Shown piece by piece: positions 6,461 through 7,850 of a stretch of 7,850 nt of DNA (positions within the stretch are counted from its first letter, which is position 1; each line of letters opens with the position of its first letter). The stretch is from Bacteroidales bacterium (lineage in GTDB: Bacteria; Bacteroidota; Bacteroidia; Bacteroidales; Paludibacteraceae): positions 1 to 7,850 of the forward strand of contig CAAGDU010000089.1 of the NCBI GenBank assembly GCA_900768725.1, read 5' to 3'. Below the pieces are notes generated by a model. That model made no database searches. It was not told the origin of the DNA and saw only the letters and a list, made by a program, of their open reading frames with translations. The position numbers and the translations under genes are program-made.

Positions 6461-7486
6461 TTACACTATCTCATTCTCGCCTTCAATCACCCGACCTATC
6501 ACCTGCGCCTTGTCGCCATACTTGGCAAGGATGTCTATCGCGCGCTGTGCGTCCGCCTCCGGCATGGCAATCACCATACCGATACCCATGTTGAAGATAT
6601 TGAACATCTCGCGGTGAGGAATCCCACCCCACTCTTCCAAGCACTTGAACACCGGCAGAATCTCCCACGAACCCTCCTTGATGGAGAAGCCCTGCCCGGG
6701 CTGGAAGATACGGGGGATATTCTCGTCAAATCCGCCGCCCGTGATATGCGCCACACCGTGCACATCGCAGTTGTGAATGACCTCCAGCACCTGCTTTACG
6801 TAGATTCGCGTCGGGGTCAGCAGCACCTCGCCCAGCGGCTTCTCCGCATCCAGTTCGGGATAAACGGTGTGCAGGTCTTTGCCTGCGTCTGCCACCACCT
6901 TGCGCACGAGGCTGAAGCCGTTGGAGTGCACGCCCGTCGAGGCAATACCCACCAGCACATCGCCCACAGCCACCTTCGTGCCGTCAATCAGTTTCGATTT
7001 CTCTACCACGCCCGTCGTGTAGCCCGCAATGTCGTACTCGCCATCGCCGTACATCCCCGGCATCTCGGCGGTCTCACCGCCCACGAGGGCGCAGCCCGCC
7101 TGCCGACAACCCTCTGCCACGCCGGCTACTATCGCCTCTATCTTCGCAGGCACATTATGCCCCACAGCCACATAATCTAAAAAAATAAGCGGTTCAGCTC
7201 CTTGCGCCAACACATCGTTCACGCACATCGCCACCGCATCTATACCGATTGTATCGTGTTTGTCCATCGCAAAAGCAATCTTCAGTTTCGTGCCCACGCC
7301 ATCCGTGCCACTCACCAAGATAGGCTCCTTCACCTGCAATGCCGACAAATCGAACATCCCGCCAAACGAACCAATGTTACCCATCGAACCGAAACGCATC
7401 GTGCTCTTCACATGCGACTTGATTCGACTTACCACTTCATACCCGGCTTCTAAATTCACGCCGGCTGCTTCATAATGCTGCGCCAT
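6461..7486 (-). CDS. purM: Phosphoribosylformylglycinamidine cyclo-ligase (AIR synthetase)
   Basis: PurM closes the imidazole ring of FGAM with ATP to form aminoimidazole ribonucleotide, the fifth step of IMP synthesis. The 341-residue protein is close to the E. coli length (345). Visible blocks are the glycine-rich segment GNIGSFGGMFDL (36-47), the phosphate/ATP region TDGVGTKLKIAF (61-72), VNDVLAQGAEPLIFLDY (89-105), GGETAEMPGMY (136-146), HSNGFSLVR (187-195) and HITGGGFDENIPR (247-259). The start at 7486 gives a normal N-terminus ahead of the conserved VKSTMRFGSMGN region. Upstream lie a T-rich stretch on the coding strand, with no Shine-Dalgarno, and a strong Bacteroides-type promoter about 180 bp away. 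That makes purM the probable first gene of the transcript that continues to purH. Confidence 0.98.
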   Translation of the reverse strand: MAQHYEAAGVNLEAGYEVVSRIKSHVKSTMRFGSMGNIGSFGGMFDLSALQVKEPILVSGTDGVGTKLKIAFAMDKHDTIGIDAVAMCVNDVLAQGAEPLIFLDYVAVGHNVPAKIEAIVAGVAEGCRQAGCALVGGETAEMPGMYGDGEYDIAGYTTGVVEKSKLIDGTKVAVGDVLVGIASTGVHSNGFSLVRKVVADAGKDLHTVYPELDAEKPLGEVLLTPTRIYVKQVLEVIHNCDVHGVAHITGGGFDENIPRIFQPGQGFSIKEGSWEILPVFKCLEEWGGIPHREMFNIFNMGIGMVIAMPEADAQRAIDILAKYGDKAQVIGRVIEGENEIV

Positions 7487-7507
7487 AATTTATTGAAAAA
7501 AAAAAAC

Positions 7508-7546
7508 GTTGTTTACGTTATTGATGTTGTTTGCGTTATTTGCGTT
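7508..7546. repeat. Tandem repeat GTTGTTTRCGTTATT in the purM leader
   Basis: Copies at 7508-7522 and 7526-7540 differ at one base (A versus G) and are spaced 18 bp apart. A third partial copy, TTTGCGTT, follows at 7539-7546. On the coding strand this reads as repeated AACGYAAA units. No protein is encoded here. Confidence 0.75.
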
Positions 7547-7565
7547 TAGACCGCTGTCCGGGTGC

Positions 7566-7583
7566 GCCCCGATTTGTCGGGGC
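7566..7583. terminator. GC-rich hairpin in the purM leader; terminator-like only on the plus strand
   Basis: GCCCCGA (7566-7572), the loop TTTG and TCGGGGC (7577-7583) form a perfect seven-pair stem. On the plus strand it is followed by TTTT, as in an intrinsic terminator, which would stop transcription running antisense out of purM. On the minus strand, the direction of purM transcription, it is preceded by AAAA and lacks a U tract, so it is not a conventional terminator there. It may instead be leader structure or a dispersed repeat. Confidence 0.5.
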
Positions 7584-7663
7584 TTTTGTAAAAGTACTGA
7601 AAACGAAAAGTACAAAAAAACACGCAAAAAACGTTAACTACGGTACCTATTGGAAATCGCCTG

Positions 7664-7695
7664 CAAAGGTACTATTTTTTTTTCACATATGCAAA
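7664..7695 (-). promoter_or_regulatory. Bacteroides-type promoter for purM (TTTG-N20-TACCTTTG)
   Basis: On the minus strand the -33 element TTTG (7695-7692) is followed by a 20-nt spacer and the -7 element TACCTTTG (7671-7664). This matches the Bacteroidetes primary sigma-factor consensus, TTTG with a 19-21 nt spacer and TAnnTTTG, exactly. Transcription would start a few bases beyond 7664, giving a leader of about 170 nt before the purM ATG. The spacer contains nine consecutive A residues on this strand (7683-7675). It is the only consensus-perfect promoter I found in the window, so it may drive much of the purM-to-fcl series. Confidence 0.85.
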
Positions 7696-7710
7696 CCTTT
7701 TTAGGAAAAT

Positions 7711-7850
7711 CTACCGCTTGCGTTTCAGCCATGCCACACCCAGCACACCAATCCGATATAGCAACGGTTTGGCAATCAGCAGGAAACGCCCATGCTCCAC
7801 CAGTTTGCCGCCCATCTGTGCCTTGAACGCCCTGACACCGTAATCATCCC
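7711..7850 (-). CDS. C-terminal fragment of an unidentified protein (45 codons visible)
   Basis: An open frame enters from the right edge of the window and ends at a TAG at 7713-7711. The visible residues begin DDYGVRAFKAQMGGKLVEHG and end YRIGVLGVAWLKRKR. The last part is a hydrophobic stretch of roughly 20 residues ending in a basic KRKR tail, which could be a membrane-associated or amphipathic helix. Supporting features are codon use like that of the neighbours and the purM promoter starting 15 bp beyond the stop. I do not recognise the family. A glycosyltransferase or other peripheral membrane enzyme is possible, but that is only a guess from the basic/hydrophobic tail. Confidence 0.6.
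   Translation of the reverse strand, partial: DDYGVRAFKAQMGGKLVEHGRFLLIAKPLLYRIGVLGVAWLKRKR

Larger units (their letters stand above)
7487..7660 (-). promoter_or_regulatory. Long 5' leader of purM, repeat- and hairpin-containing
   Basis: The stretch between the inferred start of transcription and the purM ATG is unusually long for a simple leader. From its 5' end it contains two copies of AAAAGTAC as read on the plus strand (7606-7613 and 7590-7597, period 16), a seven-pair GC-rich hairpin (7566-7583), then copies of a GTTGTTTRCGTTATT repeat, and a run of 11 T on the coding strand (7506-7496) just before the start. I could not match it to a known purine, ZTP, THF or glycine riboswitch. The boundaries are inferred from the promoter position. 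Confidence 0.45.

Overview
The window comes from a bacterial chromosome, most probably Bacteroidota (order Bacteroidales). The evidence is a textbook Bacteroides-type promoter upstream of the first purine gene (TTTG, 20-nt spacer, TACCTTTG), the near absence of Shine-Dalgarno sequences ahead of the starts, and Bacteroidales-like proteins (for example a GDP-L-fucose synthase ending in NPMRAER). I cannot name a genus. All recognised genes lie on the minus strand, so transcription runs from high to low coordinates.

Layout in transcription order: the last 45 codons of an unidentified gene (7850-7711); a promoter (7664-7695) and a roughly 170-nt leader with repeats and a strong hairpin; purM (7486-6461); a 187-bp gap; purH (6273-4720); a 121-bp gap with a 16-bp-period repeat and a C-rich hairpin; purD (4598-3345); a 150-bp gap filled by a repeat array; folD (3194-2352); gmd (2355-1252), whose start codon overlaps the folD stop; a 188-bp AT-rich gap with interleaved inverted repeats; and fcl (1063-122). 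Positions 1-121 hold no supportable gene. All six complete genes look intact, with normal lengths and the expected catalytic residues.

How the genes work together: PurD, PurM and PurH catalyse the second, fifth and last two steps of de novo IMP synthesis. FolD makes the 10-formyl-tetrahydrofolate that PurH uses. Gmd and Fcl convert GDP-mannose to GDP-L-fucose, a donor for surface glycans. The purine genes may thus share transcription with a guanine-nucleotide-sugar pathway, and the folD/gmd overlap makes that link physical.

I found no mobile element, CRISPR array, RNA gene, defence system or new enzyme family. The genes are ordinary housekeeping genes. The unexplained material is between them: short structured repeats that begin at or a few bases after the stop codons of purD and purH, a phased TTAATG/CATTAA array before fcl, and a repeat-rich purM leader. 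These are the best candidates for undescribed biology, but they may simply be dispersed intergenic repeats.
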